Part shown: positions 26,047 through 34,599 of the stretch, one piece after another
Layout: each line of letters starts with the position of its first letter
Position numbering within the stretch: the stretch's first letter is position 1
Origin: Paenibacillus sp. JNUCC-31
Lineage (GTDB): Bacteria > Bacillota > Bacilli > Paenibacillales > Paenibacillaceae
Reading direction: 5' to 3'
Length of the DNA: 64,000 nt
Assembly (NCBI RefSeq): GCF_014844075.1
Contig: NZ_CP062165.1
Location: forward strand, 4,836,001-4,900,000
Made by a program: the position numbers and the translations under genes
Notes under the pieces: model-generated
What the model saw: the letters and a program-made list of their open reading frames with translations, nothing else
Databases searched by the model: none
Told to the model about the DNA's origin: nothing

Positions 26047-26730
26047 TTATTTCATGAATTTCGAGAATAATCGGTTGGCTTTTTTGGAGAGGTCGTCCAT
26101 TTTGACATTGGCCTGATCCAGCTGATTGTATCCCCATTTGATCGTTTGCAGCATGCGTGGAGATATGGGCGTACCTTTGATCCGTGGATAGATATTGTGA
26201 TAGGCCCAGACGAGATGCTCCCAGCGATTGTCATTGCCGTCCTGAATGTACTCGGATACGTCGATGACTTTACCGCGTCCGTTCTGGAGAAGTACATTTT
26301 TCAGGTGAATGTCCCGCGGATTCAGGCCACGGCTGCGTACAGCTTCGCGAGCTTCGTCCACATCGAGCATCACCTGCTCGGGGACCGGGATTCCTTTTTC
26401 CAGACATTCCAGCAAGGTATCCCCGGGTTCAAAACTGATCACAAGAATATTCCGGCCGCTGCCGTAATAGGTGGGGAAATAGGGCAAGCCCTTAAGCTGC
26501 TCATATACCTGCTTTTCATTTTCCAATTTGTCCAGGGCATGATCTGAGTACATCTTGAAGGCGTACTGCGGCAAGCCGTCATACGTAAATACTGCCGCAT
26601 CCGTTCCTGTGCCAATGCAGTTCAGTCCTTCTACATGGCCAATGATGTTCACGAGCTCATTCCGGTCGCTTCCGATGACTTGGATTTGTTGTAATGCTTC
26701 TTCCGCCTGGAACCAATCCGGTCGATTCAT
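26047..26730 (-). CDS. protein-kinase-like protein (YrzF-type)
   Basis: 227 residues with a shrunken Ser/Thr kinase fold: glycine-loop-like CIGTGTDAAVFTY, Lys in YAFKMYSDH, a catalytic-loop equivalent RGLNPRDIHLKNVLL (HRD replaced by P-R-D, Lys and Asn kept) and metal site GKVIDVSEY (DFG replaced by DVS). Phosphotransfer is plausible but not assured with these changes. TAAAAGGAGGCACCACCC precedes the ATG. Monocistronic; partners unknown. Confidence 0.75.
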   Translation of the reverse strand: MNRPDWFQAEEALQQIQVIGSDRNELVNIIGHVEGLNCIGTGTDAAVFTYDGLPQYAFKMYSDHALDKLENEKQVYEQLKGLPYFPTYYGSGRNILVISFEPGDTLLECLEKGIPVPEQVMLDVDEAREAVRSRGLNPRDIHLKNVLLQNGRGKVIDVSEYIQDGNDNRWEHLVWAYHNIYPRIKGTPISPRMLQTIKWGYNQLDQANVKMDDLSKKANRLFSKFMK

Positions 26731-27091
26731 GGGTGGTGCCTCCTTTTAGGATATGCCTGTACCATATTTTTTCATATAAGATGAACTTATGAAGTTTACA
26801 CTTGGCTGCTCCGCGTGCAGAATAATCCTTGTAGTTGACGTTTTAGTGTAAGTCTAAGGCTCATCTTATATCAAAGCAAAATCCTGTACTCTATTTAGTA
26901 TATTATGCGTTCTCCAGTGTGATTTCATCTTTTGGTGATGTTACTATATAAACGTTACGGATTGAATCGGAAACGGTTGCGGTCAGAAGAAAATAACGGA
27001 AGGATGCTTGCGGCATTTTTGTCATTTCCTATATACTGTGAGCATTAAGGGATCTCATGCAGATCCGGCATACAGAAAGGCAGAATATCTT
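26731..27091. other. intergenic region with an inverted-repeat element
   Basis: 361 bases between two divergent genes, dominated by the 98-bp inverted-repeat element at 26774-26871. No gene seen. Confidence 0.5.
26774..26871. repeat. 98-bp MITE-like inverted-repeat element
   Basis: Perfect 11-bp terminal inverted repeat ATATAAGATGA (26774-26784) / TCATCTTATAT (26861-26871). The similarity continues inward: AAGTTTACACTT on the left against AGTGTAAGTC on the right. It also contains AACTTATGAAGTTT, shared with 12338-12352. A short non-autonomous element is one reading; a long regulatory hairpin is the other. Confidence 0.45.
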
Positions 27092-28009
27092 ATGGCACAA
27101 TACCCGCAGTGGTCTTATTCGCAGTCGCGGGCGAGTATGTTCGATGAGTGCCTGCGCAAATATTATTATCATTATTATGGAGCCCATAACGGCTGGAAGG
27201 CAGAGTCGGCTGATGAGATGCAGGTGCGTCTGTATCGGTTGAAGCAGCTCAGTAATCTATACCTTGTATTCGGTGACCTCGCCCACCGGATGTGTGAATC
27301 GGCAGTACGCAGCAGGGAGGAAGGCAAAGATAAACCGCGTGAGCACTTTCTGGAACAGACCATGCGCAAACTGCTCAATCAGGCGTATGTGGAGTCCATG
27401 GACCAGGATCAGTGGCGGCTGGACCCCAAGAACCGGGTGATGTTGTCTGAGATGTATTACGGGGACGACACGTTGAATGACCGAATAGCGACGATCAAAG
27501 AGCGAGCTTCGGCCTGCGTCGGTAACCTGTATCAGACGCTCACGTGGGAGGACCTGTCCCGCGCGAGTACGGATATTTTGGAGATTGAGAAATGGGATAC
27601 CATGATGCTGCACGACACGCGCGTGTATGTAAAGATGGACTTGTTATATCGTCGCAGCAACGGCAATATCGTCATAGTGGACTGGAAGACAGGCAAGGAG
27701 GATGATTTCTCGGATCAGTTGATGCTGTACGCATCCTATGTGAGGGAGCATTATCGGGTTCCGCTGGAGCAGATTGAGCTGCGGGTGGAGTATCTGTTAA
27801 CCGGAACACACCGAGAGTTTACCGCAACGGAAGAGGATATCCTGAAGGTGGAGGAGAATGTGGGGCGGTATATTGTTGAGATGCGCTCCTGTGTGGATGA
27901 TGAGTATTACAATCGTCCCAAGGACGTCTCCTATTTCACCCCAATGCCTTCGCGCCGTGCTTGTCGGGATTGTAATTTCCGCGAGGTGTGCAGTGAGCGT
28001 GCTGTGTAG
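27092..28009 (+). CDS. stand-alone RecB/Cas4-like PD-(D/E)XK nuclease
   Basis: About 305 residues. Starts WSYSQSRASMFDECLRKYYYHYYG, as in AddB/RecB C-terminal nuclease domains; His motif in GDLAHRMCES, Asp in VYVKMDLLYRR, and the catalytic V-DWKTG motif near residue 207. Four C-terminal cysteine-rich residues (ACRDCNFREVC) suggest a 4Fe-4S site with an upstream Cys (FDECLRKY). The frame is open from 27008; ATG 27092 after GAAAGG gives the normal family N-terminus. Not next to helicase or CRISPR genes, so its DNA-processing partner is unknown. Confidence 0.85.
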   Translation: MAQYPQWSYSQSRASMFDECLRKYYYHYYGAHNGWKAESADEMQVRLYRLKQLSNLYLVFGDLAHRMCESAVRSREEGKDKPREHFLEQTMRKLLNQAYVESMDQDQWRLDPKNRVMLSEMYYGDDTLNDRIATIKERASACVGNLYQTLTWEDLSRASTDILEIEKWDTMMLHDTRVYVKMDLLYRRSNGNIVIVDWKTGKEDDFSDQLMLYASYVREHYRVPLEQIELRVEYLLTGTHREFTATEEDILKVEENVGRYIVEMRSCVDDEYYNRPKDVSYFTPMPSRRACRDCNFREVCSERAV

Positions 28010-28070
28010 GGAGCTGAAGTAACTGAACAAATAAGTCTTTAAGAGCGATTTCATATGTGTAAATAAAACA

Positions 28071-28113
28071 AGAAGCGCCAGCCTGGACAGGATCTGCCCG
28101 GACTGGCGCTTCT
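28071..28113. terminator. bidirectional intrinsic terminator
   Basis: AGAAGCGCCAG / CTGGCGCTTCT 11-bp perfect stem, between the nuclease gene (+) and ald (-). Confidence 0.75.
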
Positions 28114-28166
28114 ATACGTTCCACAGGCCGGGCAACATGGCGCCGGGTGGAACGGTCATCCAAAGA

Positions 28167-29300
28167 TCATTGGACCGAGGCGGTATTCTCCAGCGCCTGT
28201 CCTGCGGGAACATAGGCATGCCCGAGATCCCGGGCAACCGCCTCATAGGTGATATGTCCATTCAGCACGTTCACCGCGCTGCGAATGGACGCACTGCCGC
28301 GAATCGCGGCCGCTGCACCGTGGTTCGCCAGCTGCAGCGCATAAGGCATCGTGGCGTTGGTCAGCGCCACCGTAGACGTGCGCGGCACGGCGCCTGGCAT
28401 GTTCGCTACCGCGTAATGCACAACACCATGCTTCACGTAGGTTGGTTCATCGTGGGTCGTGATATGATCAATGGTCTCCACAATTCCACCCTGATCAATC
28501 GCCACATCCACAATGACCGAACCGGGTGTCATGGTGGTGACCATCTGCTCGCTGACCAAGGTTGGCGCCTTGGCGCCCGGAATCAGCACCGCACAGATCA
28601 GCAGGTCGGCAGCCGCAACAGCCGCCGCAATATTGGATGGACTTGATACGAGGGTATGAATCTGATTACCAAAGATATCATCCAGCTGGCGCAGACGATT
28701 CAGATTCAAATCGAGGATGGTCACATCCGCACCCAGACCAATCGCAATTTTGGCGGCATTTGTGCCCACCGTGCCACCACCAATAACCACAACCTTGCCA
28801 CGGCTTACGCCGGGTACTCCGGATAACAGAATGCCTTTGCCACCTTCCGTTTTCTCCAGCAGCTGCGCTCCAATCTGAGCCGACATGCGTCCGGCTACTT
28901 CACTCATCGGGGTGAGCAGAGGCAGCGTGCCGTTCACCTCCAGTGTCTCATACGCAATAGCGGTTACCCGGCTTTCAATCAGTGCCTTCGTCAATGCAGG
29001 CTCCGCTGCGAGGTGCAGGTAAGTGAAGAGAATCAAGCCGGGACGAAAATAGGCGTATTCGCTGGCAAGAGGTTCTTTGACCTTGATAATCAGTTCTGCG
29101 TCTGCCCAAACGGATGAAGCTGTATCCCGAAGCTCTGCGCCGGCTGACTGATATTCCCTGTCTGTGAATCCACTGCCGAGCCCGGCGCCTTGTTCAATCA
29201 TCACCTGATGGCCGGCTCTGACAAAATCAGCAGCTCCGGCCGGGGTCATTGCTACACGATTTTCATTGTTTTTGATTTCTTTCGGAATTCCGATTCTCAT
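28167..29300 (-). CDS. ald: alanine dehydrogenase
   Basis: NAD-dependent interconversion of L-alanine with pyruvate and ammonium. 377 residues, standard length. N-terminal [22 protein letters not shown], catalytic Lys region [12 protein letters not shown] and His in [11 protein letters not shown], Rossmann motif [21 protein letters not shown], and C-terminal [14 protein letters not shown]. The frame is open from 29306; ATG 29300 is 9 bases after GAGG and gives the canonical start. Divergent from an AdeR-like PucR regulator. Confidence 0.96.
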   Translation of the reverse strand: MRIGIPKEIKNNENRVAMTPAGAADFVRAGHQVMIEQGAGLGSGFTDREYQSAGAELRDTASSVWADAELIIKVKEPLASEYAYFRPGLILFTYLHLAAEPALTKALIESRVTAIAYETLEVNGTLPLLTPMSEVAGRMSAQIGAQLLEKTEGGKGILLSGVPGVSRGKVVVIGGGTVGTNAAKIAIGLGADVTILDLNLNRLRQLDDIFGNQIHTLVSSPSNIAAAVAAADLLICAVLIPGAKAPTLVSEQMVTTMTPGSVIVDVAIDQGGIVETIDHITTHDEPTYVKHGVVHYAVANMPGAVPRTSTVALTNATMPYALQLANHGAAAAIRGSASIRSAVNVLNGHITYEAVARDLGHAYVPAGQALENTASVQ

Positions 29301-29490
29301 CGCCATGCACCTCGTCCATTTAATGGTTGTTAGCTTATACTACAAGTTTATGACTTGGATAATGGTTTTGCACCTTACTTCATGTCTATCTTTTATGAAT
29401 TTGAATCAACAAAATGTCGAGAAAAGACTATTCAGGACATTTGTCCATGGCTTATAATGTAAGAAAAAATGACACTACGAGGGATCGATA

Positions 29491-31161
29491 TTGAGAAATG
29501 ACCGTGTTTTTACGATAAAGGATATCTTGGCTCGCCCCGTTTTTGCCAAAGCGCGTCTTGCTGCTGGGAAAGAGGGGACATCCCGTCAGGTTGGCTGGGT
29601 CCATGTGTTGGAGATTACCAATGTTTCTCCATTTGTAAGTCCCCATGATCTTATTTTATCCACAGGACTATGGCTTCAATCGGAGGAAGGGCGTGAAGAA
29701 TATCTGCTCCAGTTAATTCGGAGCGAAGCGGCGGGGTTATGCGTGGAGTTTGGCACGAGCATTCATGGTATTCCCGAAGAATTGATTGAACTGGCTGACA
29801 GGCATCAATTTCCGCTTATCGTGTTTGAGCAGCCGGTCCGTTTCGTTGAGATTACACAAGATATTCACGCTTTGCTGATTAATCATCAACACCAGCTGCT
29901 GAAGAGCCTGGAAACCTATTCCCGTCAGCTTCAGCAGCGAACATTACAGAGTACAGACATATCTGCTCTGCTTCACCTTTTGCATGAATACGCGGCCAAG
30001 CCGGTTGTGTATATCTCGTCCATGGAACCGGGCAGTTTCGTGCCAGAGCTGACTTCGGACACACAGCAAGCGATCTACACATGGTATGAACAGGAGGTGG
30101 AGCATCTGGATCTCAATGATTCGGACACCGAGTTGTGGTTCCATCTGGACGAGGAACAGGTGTTGCTGTGTCACCCGGTCGTATGTTTTGGTCAGGTTTT
30201 TTCCGCTGTCGGCATGATTGTGCATCCTTCAGCGCCCGTCGAATATCTCAAATTGTTACTCGATTATACAGCGAAGGCAGCAGCTGCACTGACTCTGCGT
30301 TCCCAGTTTCTGGAGGAGAAGATGGTGCGCAACCAGAATGAGCTGATTCAGGATCTAATGAACGGCAACATTCTTCATGAGGAGCAGGCTCAGACCCGAA
30401 TGGGACTCCGTTTGCTGGTCAAGGGACAGTACTGGTTTGCAGGCGGGGTTATTGAGATGGAGCACCGTCTGAAGGGAATTGGGCGTGAGCGAATGGAATC
30501 CAACCATCAGGATATTCTGGTTCTGCTGCGATCCTTGCTCAAAAAGAACAATCTGTCCAGTCTCATCATGCTGAAAAACAATCAGGTTTATGTATGCTGT
30601 GCCAAGGAAGAGAGCAAGACATCCACGCGAAATCAACTGGTCAGATTGTTAGAAGGCATTCTTGGTGATGTAAAGAGATTTGCGAATCGTAACCTGAAGC
30701 AGGTTGTGATTCATGCCGGATTTGGCAAAATTCGCAACCGCTTGACAGGCATGCCTGATAGTCTCCGGGAAGCTTATCAGGTGATTGAAGTTTCACGCTC
30801 CGTAGATCGGCTGGAACATATTCATTTTTACGAACGTATGGGTATATATCAAATGTTGAAAGCATTGCCCCAATCGTTTCTTCAGCCCTTTGTCAATGAC
30901 CATTTGGGCGTTTTGATTGAGCATGATCGGACCCAACATCTAAGGTTGGTGGAGACATTGGATGTCTTTTTGCAAAACTTCGGCTCCAAGCGGGATGCTG
31001 CTGCCCAATTATTCATACATCGGCAAACCTTGTACAACAGATTGGAGAAGTTGGCAGAATTAATGGGACCTGACTTTATGGACCAGGAGAGAAGAATCTG
31101 TCTGGAGATGGCGCTGCTTGCTCATGCCATGATCGAGGATGAACAGGATTTTTCAACTTGA
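29491..31161 (+). CDS. adeR: PucR-family regulator, AdeR-like activator of ald
   Basis: 556 residues. N-terminal PucR domain (FTIKDILARPVFAKARLAAG, VGWVHVLEITNVSPFVSPHDLILSTG), a GGDEF-like middle region and C-terminal PucR HTH (FLQNFGSKRDAAAQLFIHRQTLYNRLEKLAEL). TTG start with GAGGGATCGA in front. In Bacillus subtilis AdeR, a PucR-type protein, activates ald; the divergent placement here supports the same role. Confidence 0.9.
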   Translation: MRNDRVFTIKDILARPVFAKARLAAGKEGTSRQVGWVHVLEITNVSPFVSPHDLILSTGLWLQSEEGREEYLLQLIRSEAAGLCVEFGTSIHGIPEELIELADRHQFPLIVFEQPVRFVEITQDIHALLINHQHQLLKSLETYSRQLQQRTLQSTDISALLHLLHEYAAKPVVYISSMEPGSFVPELTSDTQQAIYTWYEQEVEHLDLNDSDTELWFHLDEEQVLLCHPVVCFGQVFSAVGMIVHPSAPVEYLKLLLDYTAKAAAALTLRSQFLEEKMVRNQNELIQDLMNGNILHEEQAQTRMGLRLLVKGQYWFAGGVIEMEHRLKGIGRERMESNHQDILVLLRSLLKKNNLSSLIMLKNNQVYVCCAKEESKTSTRNQLVRLLEGILGDVKRFANRNLKQVVIHAGFGKIRNRLTGMPDSLREAYQVIEVSRSVDRLEHIHFYERMGIYQMLKALPQSFLQPFVNDHLGVLIEHDRTQHLRLVETLDVFLQNFGSKRDAAAQLFIHRQTLYNRLEKLAELMGPDFMDQERRICLEMALLAHAMIEDEQDFST

Positions 31162-31185
31162 TGGACCAGGTTGGAAAGACAATCC

Positions 31186-31230
31186 AGACTGTGCATATCA
31201 TTGTATGACCTGCACAGTCTAGCAATTTTT
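31186..31230 (+). terminator. intrinsic terminator of adeR
   Basis: AGACTGTGCA (31186-31195) / TGCACAGTCT (31211-31220), loop of 15 bases, T-run at 31226-31230. Confidence 0.75.
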
Positions 31231-31503
31231 ACTGATGCGACGAGCGTGACGTAAAGCGGTCGGTAATACGGTTTTGCCAAGAGCTGGGCGGCGCCCGTGA
31301 TACAGCTTGGGTTGACCGGAAGAGGGAGCAAGCGACAATGAGGTGGGAGTGACCAAACGATATGGTGAAGAGCCTCGGTCGGGAAGATTTCCCGTTTCCA
31401 TAGTTTTGGATAATACTCCGCTTTGATGTAACCATTCATCAAGCCGCTCAAGGCTGATTCCAAGTTGTCCGCTCAGATTATAAATATCGAGATTTTTTAT
31501 CAC
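31219..31503 (-). CDS. doubtful small protein, 94 residues
   Basis: Minus-strand frame starting GTG at 31503 with AAAGGCGGA in front. The first third (NLDIYNLSGQLGISLERLDEWLHQ) is loosely like the Spo0E-type 'LS..LD' helix; the rest is low-complexity Ser/Pro/Arg-rich and looks non-native. Its end lies in the adeR terminator. It may be a decayed Spo0E-like gene or chance. Low confidence. Confidence 0.22.
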   Translation of the reverse strand: MIKNLDIYNLSGQLGISLERLDEWLHQSGVLSKTMETGNLPDRGSSPYRLVTPTSLSLAPSSGQPKLYHGRRPALGKTVLPTALRHARRISKNC

Positions 31504-31851
31504 ACATATCCGCCTTTCCTGGAGTATCGGGCTGTATTGGTTATGAAAGGGAAGCATGAAGTTCGAAATGGATAGATGCTCATAGACTTCAGCAATTTGC
31601 ATCACGCAAAATGCCCAATGGATGGGTGTGCCCGATCGGCGGAATAATCGATTATGTTGAACAGTGGCGTGTGAAAGGTGTATGTAAACCGGTTAAAGGT
31701 TAGCACACCGCTGTTTGGTGCAGTTTTCTATAATTTGGATTTTAACTAGATTTTATCACTTCATATGCAACTGTGCGTCTCAATATAGTCTCATTTTTGT
31801 CGAGAAAATAAAGGTTGTGGAACGTACCAGTATCTAGTACGGAGGACGCTG

Positions 31852-33921
31852 ATGGGAAACAGTAGTGAAGTTCAATACGATAGATATTATGGTCATGGAA
31901 AACGATTCATAGGTCGAGTCAAGGAACTAATGGAGCTGGACCGATGGTTCAGCAATCCGGAAGCTCCTTTAACCATTTTTTCAGTTACGGGTATGGGTGG
32001 GATTGGTAAATCCTCCTTGTTGTCTGAGATGTTGTCCGTTGCCCGAAACCAGGGGGCGACCGCCATATGGATGGATGGCAGATCATGCGGCTCAACACCG
32101 TCGGTCTTTCTGGAGTATTTGTCCTCTACATTGGGCCTGGAGACTATGGGTACTGATAGTAGGACTCGGTCCTTGAGTCTTCTTAGTCAGACTTCGGGAC
32201 AGAGACGGCTGGTCCTTGCTGTGGATAACTATGAGGAACTGGCACTTCTGGAAAGTTGGTTCATGGAAGTGTTCGTATCCAAGCTTCCGTTATGCGGTGT
32301 ACTCATCATTCTGGCTTCAAGACCGGAGCCCGCTTCAGCGTGGCGAACACATCCAAGGTTGCGGCAGCGCCTTGTAAAGATGCCTCTTTCACATTTTACG
32401 GGTGAAGAAGTGTCCGAATATATTGCGGTAGCAGGATCACTGAACAAGGGCATGGCAGGGACGATTGCACGTATGACGGATGGACACCCGCTGGGACTGG
32501 CGCTTGCCGTTGAAGCTGCGGATCAGCGTAGGCATATTCCTCTTTCCGAGTGGACCGAATTATCACAGATGATTAGCGCCAGGCTTCTGCTAGAATTGAC
32601 GCTTCCCCGTCTGCATCCGATGGTAGAGGTATTAACGTTGCTGGAAACAGCGAATCAGGAATTGTTGGCATCCGTGCTGCAGACCGAGGTGACGCTTGAA
32701 GAATACAACGTCCTGAGACGCATGTCGTTCATTCGTTCCGGACCCAATGGGCTGGCGCTGCATGACATGGCCAGATTGCATCTGCTCCGGGATTTTCGGC
32801 AACGTGAGCCACAGCGATTGCAAGCCATCCGGTTGCGAATTGCGGGGGTGCTCAAGCCGCTCCATGAACAAGCAGATCCGCATGAGAGACGTCAGATAAC
32901 CAGGAAAATGCTCCTTTTGTGTCAGGAATCCATGCTCCAGCACCGGAAATATGCTGACGTGTCGGCAGATTCACTGTTCTCTCCATTGGAAGTAATGAGA
33001 GCGGAGGACTTGCCATCATTACAGAAATTGCTCCAACAGTGGTGTGAGTATAGCGTTGAGCCTTGGCAGGCACCTTCTTATCCCGCCTTTTTGGATGAAC
33101 TTGCACATCGGTATCCTGAGGGGATCGTATTGATGCGTGACAAGGATGGCGAGCCGATTGCGATGTTCATTACAGTGCTTGTGCACCGGGAGAGCAGTGG
33201 GATGCTTTCCAACTATTTTCCGACCGAAATGCAGGAGTGTTTCACACCGGAGGAGCTGAACTGCGATCCAGACCAGACGGATACTCACTTTGCAGTATTG
33301 GCGGCAGCAAGGGACGATGTGCCTGGCTACAAACGTGAAGAACTGGTGGGTTATATGTCACTGGATCGCTTGTCACTCCTGGGAGAAGGGGCAAGAGTTA
33401 TACTGGTCGCAACCAATCCGCATCTCAAGTTATTTTTGCAGAGCATTGGGTTCCGGATCAGAAGAACACGAACTCGCTTGTGTGACGTGTATGCAGATCA
33501 GGCGGATGTACTGGATCTGGATTTGCGCAGTGGACAATTCGGTGACTGGGTGATGTCCTTGCTGGATCCGGATGCAAAAGCCAGTGGGGTACCGCAGAGG
33601 GCATCGGGTGTGGATCGGTTACCTTGGTCTGAGCGTGATGTGCGCAAATTGTTGACTCATCTGCATTCTCCCGGAGAATTACATGAGTATGCAGCACGAG
33701 TAAGTAATATGGCGGATGGACTTCAATTGCAGATGCATGTGCTGGACTTGCTGGAGGGGCGGGTTCACGGTATATCTCAGCAGGATCAGATGCTGTTATA
33801 TGCAGCCTATTGGACACATGCTGGCAATCCAACTGCCGCAGCACAGGCTTGTTCGATGAGTCGTGCTACGTTCTATCGACATCTGCGAACGGCTTTGAAC
33901 CGGTTGGCGCGAGTTTTGTAA
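31852..33921 (+). CDS. STAND-type P-loop ATPase with acyltransferase-like middle and Fis-like C-terminus
   Basis: 689 residues. N-terminal FIGRVKELMELDRWF leads into Walker A GMGGIGKSS (about 46-54), Walker B LVLAVDNYEEL and sensor LIILASRPEP, the signature of AAA/NB-ARC-like STAND switches. The middle (about 360-560) has beta-rich segments (GIVLMRDKDGEPIAMFITVLVHR, ARVILVATNPHLKLFLQSIGFRI) suggesting a GNAT-like fold. The end (AAAQACSMSRATFYRHLRTAL) is a Fis-type HTH. GTACGGAGGACG precedes the ATG. Likely a signal-responsive transcription regulator; targets unknown. Confidence 0.7.
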   Translation: MGNSSEVQYDRYYGHGKRFIGRVKELMELDRWFSNPEAPLTIFSVTGMGGIGKSSLLSEMLSVARNQGATAIWMDGRSCGSTPSVFLEYLSSTLGLETMGTDSRTRSLSLLSQTSGQRRLVLAVDNYEELALLESWFMEVFVSKLPLCGVLIILASRPEPASAWRTHPRLRQRLVKMPLSHFTGEEVSEYIAVAGSLNKGMAGTIARMTDGHPLGLALAVEAADQRRHIPLSEWTELSQMISARLLLELTLPRLHPMVEVLTLLETANQELLASVLQTEVTLEEYNVLRRMSFIRSGPNGLALHDMARLHLLRDFRQREPQRLQAIRLRIAGVLKPLHEQADPHERRQITRKMLLLCQESMLQHRKYADVSADSLFSPLEVMRAEDLPSLQKLLQQWCEYSVEPWQAPSYPAFLDELAHRYPEGIVLMRDKDGEPIAMFITVLVHRESSGMLSNYFPTEMQECFTPEELNCDPDQTDTHFAVLAAARDDVPGYKREELVGYMSLDRLSLLGEGARVILVATNPHLKLFLQSIGFRIRRTRTRLCDVYADQADVLDLDLRSGQFGDWVMSLLDPDAKASGVPQRASGVDRLPWSERDVRKLLTHLHSPGELHEYAARVSNMADGLQLQMHVLDLLEGRVHGISQQDQMLLYAAYWTHAGNPTAAAQACSMSRATFYRHLRTALNRLARVL

Positions 33922-33925
33922 CCTG

Positions 33926-34117
33926 TCAGAAAGAATAATACGGACCCATGAAAATAACTCCATCGTCCGCATCAGTTTTTTCATTTGTTGAAATAAGAGA
34001 ATCATCAACAGAAACATCTGTTTTGTAAAATTCATACTTCTTGCCTTCAAAATTAATCCAGGATGCTGGGTCGTCTCCTTTAGGTGGATTATTTGCAGAA
34101 TGATTTGAACAGCCAAT
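33926..34117 (-). pseudogene. remnant of a lipoprotein gene
   Basis: A 63-codon minus-strand frame with no start or ribosome site, entered directly after an in-frame TAA. It begins I-G-C-S-N, like the lipobox Cys of a lipoprotein, then reads protein-like: NHSANNPPKGDDPASWIN, FEGKKYEFYKTDVSVDD, ending DDGVIFMGPYYSF. The signal peptide is gone. Codon pattern and composition look coding, unlike the antisense frames elsewhere. Confidence 0.6.
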
Positions 34118-34335
34118 TTATTTAGGAAGAGAATTTCCCGCCGAATGCCATGAAATGGTTAGACGGATAATTGTGAACTTCTCAAAGACTCAGACTTTGC
34201 ACGTAATTAGACAGTATAGAAAGAGATAAATTAAGCATCGGCAATTTCTCGGTAATTTAAGTGTTACGGTCAAACACAGCCTGGAACTAGCCAATAATAA
34301 ACAATAACTTAGTTGATAAGTATAGTTTCTCGCAT

Positions 34336-34362
34336 GAGAGTCGCCTATAAAGCGGCTTTTTT
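34336..34362 (+). terminator. orphan hairpin with T-run
   Basis: GAGTCGC / GCGGCTT-type stem followed by TTTTTT with no plus-strand gene in front of it; consistent with a lost gene in this island. Confidence 0.45.
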
Positions 34363-34470
34363 ATTTGGAACAAAATCTTTTCTTGATTACCGAATAGGAT
34401 ATATCTACTCAATTTTCATCCATTAATCGTAAACTAACCCGCAGAATAATTAGATATGCTCTTGGTTAAA

Positions 34471-34499
34471 TTAAATTCCGATATATTGGGGGAATTTAA
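34471..34499. promoter_or_regulatory. inverted repeat ahead of the LOG-like gene
   Basis: Perfect 9-bp arms TTAAATTCC / GGAATTTAA separated by 11 bases, about 100 bases before the 34600 start. Possible operator. Confidence 0.35.
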
Positions 34500-34599
34500 C
34501 GATTTCTATTTATTGGAAGAAATTCAGATGAGATCGCCCCACTTTACTTTTAAAACTGACAAAGCATGAGAATTTAAAAACCAGAAATAGGAGCGAGTC

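Larger units (their letters stand above)
31162..31851. other. long region with at most one doubtful ORF
   Basis: 690 bases between adeR and the STAND gene. Holds the adeR terminator (31186-31230), a doubtful minus-strand ORF (31219-31503), and an AT-rich upstream region of the 31852 gene. Confidence 0.45.
33922..34599. other. AT-rich island with gene remnant
   Basis: 678 bases more AT-rich than the surroundings. It contains a decayed lipoprotein gene (33926-34117), an orphan terminator (34336-34362) and an inverted repeat (34471-34499) ahead of the LOG-like gene. Looks like a small site of insertion and decay. Confidence 0.5.

Noticed and set aside
28137..28646. 169-residue plus-strand frame opposite ald
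   Set aside because: Antisense shadow of ald; Arg/His-rich with no family resemblance.
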